The notes beneath the pieces were generated by a model. It had not been told where the DNA came from and searched no databases. It worked only from the letters and a program-made list of their open reading frames with translations. Shown in pieces: positions 31,060-31,232 of a DNA stretch of 31,232 nucleotides. This DNA comes from JBGQDM01 sp041495845 (GTDB lineage: Bacteria > Acidobacteriota > Terriglobia > Terriglobales > Acidobacteriaceae): assembly GCA_041495845.1 (NCBI GenBank), contig JBGQDM010000032.1, positions 1 through 31,232 on the forward strand, in the 5' to 3' direction. Numbering within the stretch: position 1 is the stretch's first letter; each line of letters opens with the position of its first letter. The translations under genes and the position numbers were made by a program.

Positions 31060-31232
31060 ATGTTTTCCCGTGGCAGCATGAATCTCCCCCGTCTCTACCC
31101 CATCGCCGACGCTTCGTTGTTTCCGGACACGGCTGCCCTCTGCCGCTTTGTCCAGGAACTCGCCGACAGCGGCGTCACGCTGCTCCAGTATCGCAACAAG
31201 GCAGGCTCCGCGCGGCTCTTGCTGGAGCAAGC
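31060..31232 (+). CDS. thiE: Thiamine-phosphate synthase ThiE, 5' part (cut by window end)
   Basis: The frame is open to the window end and gives about 57 residues. LPRLYPIADASLFP and SGVTLLQYRNK match the N-terminal beta strands of ThiE, including the ThiE-typical LQYRNK/LRxK segment. ThiE joins HMP-pyrophosphate and HET-phosphate to thiamine phosphate in the cytoplasm. ATG 31060 follows the antitoxin-like stop directly; ATG 31078 is six codons later and equally possible. GGGAGG at 31038-31043 is rather far upstream. Only the N-terminus is seen, so activity cannot be judged. Confidence 0.75.
   Translation, partial: MFSRGSMNLPRLYPIADASLFPDTAALCRFVQELADSGVTLLQYRNKAGSARLLLEQ

Overview
The window is a GC-rich (about 60% by eye), densely coded chromosomal segment of a Gram-negative, rod-shaped, type IV piliated bacterium. 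The mre/rod cluster next to a very long RNase E/G, a pilMNOPQ operon and accBC resembles Acidobacteriota (Terriglobia-like). That assignment is inferred from gene content and protein style, because no rRNA or other marker lies here. I see no tRNA, rRNA, CRISPR array, transposase or phage gene.

Layout. 60-3936 (+): a fatty-acyl-CoA ligase, a membrane-anchored HtrA/Deg protease and a small exported peptidoglycan-binding-like protein. 3938-5357: a CpsB-type PHP tyrosine phosphatase (-) divergent from an isoprenylcysteine-methyltransferase-like membrane enzyme (+). 5365-9440 (-): a run reading DMT-family membrane protein, aldehyde dehydrogenase, AlaA-type aminotransferase, Sel1-repeat protein. 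9587-16875 (+): a FecR-domain protein, then the rod-shape set mreB, mreC, mreD, mrdA (PBP2) and rodA. 16876-17306: a 431-bp non-coding leader with short direct repeats and hairpins. 17307-21778 (+): RNase E/G with a disordered insertion of roughly 430 residues inside its S1 domain, an FkbM methyltransferase and a YdeI/DUF1905 protein. 22115-27551 (+): a small excisionase-type HTH gene followed at once by pilM, pilN, pilO, pilP and pilQ. 27746-30771 (+): an M24 Xaa-Pro aminopeptidase, accB and accC, with a strong intrinsic terminator between accB and accC. 30841-31232 (+): an antitoxin-like protein with no toxin beside it, then the start of thiE, cut by the window end.

How the genes work together. 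MreBCD, PBP2 and RodA form the elongasome that builds lateral peptidoglycan. PilM, N, O and P form the inner-membrane alignment complex that connects to the PilQ secretin. AccB and AccC carry out the biotin carboxylation half of acetyl-CoA carboxylase for fatty-acid synthesis. HtrA and the peptidoglycan-binding protein serve envelope quality control or structure.

Most of the window is ordinary core genome. The points most worth a second look are the RGG-rich insertion splitting the RNase E/G S1 domain and the structured leader in front of it, the HTH gene embedded at the head of the pil operon, the accB/accC terminator, the unpaired antitoxin-like gene, and the internal duplication in the YdeI-like protein.
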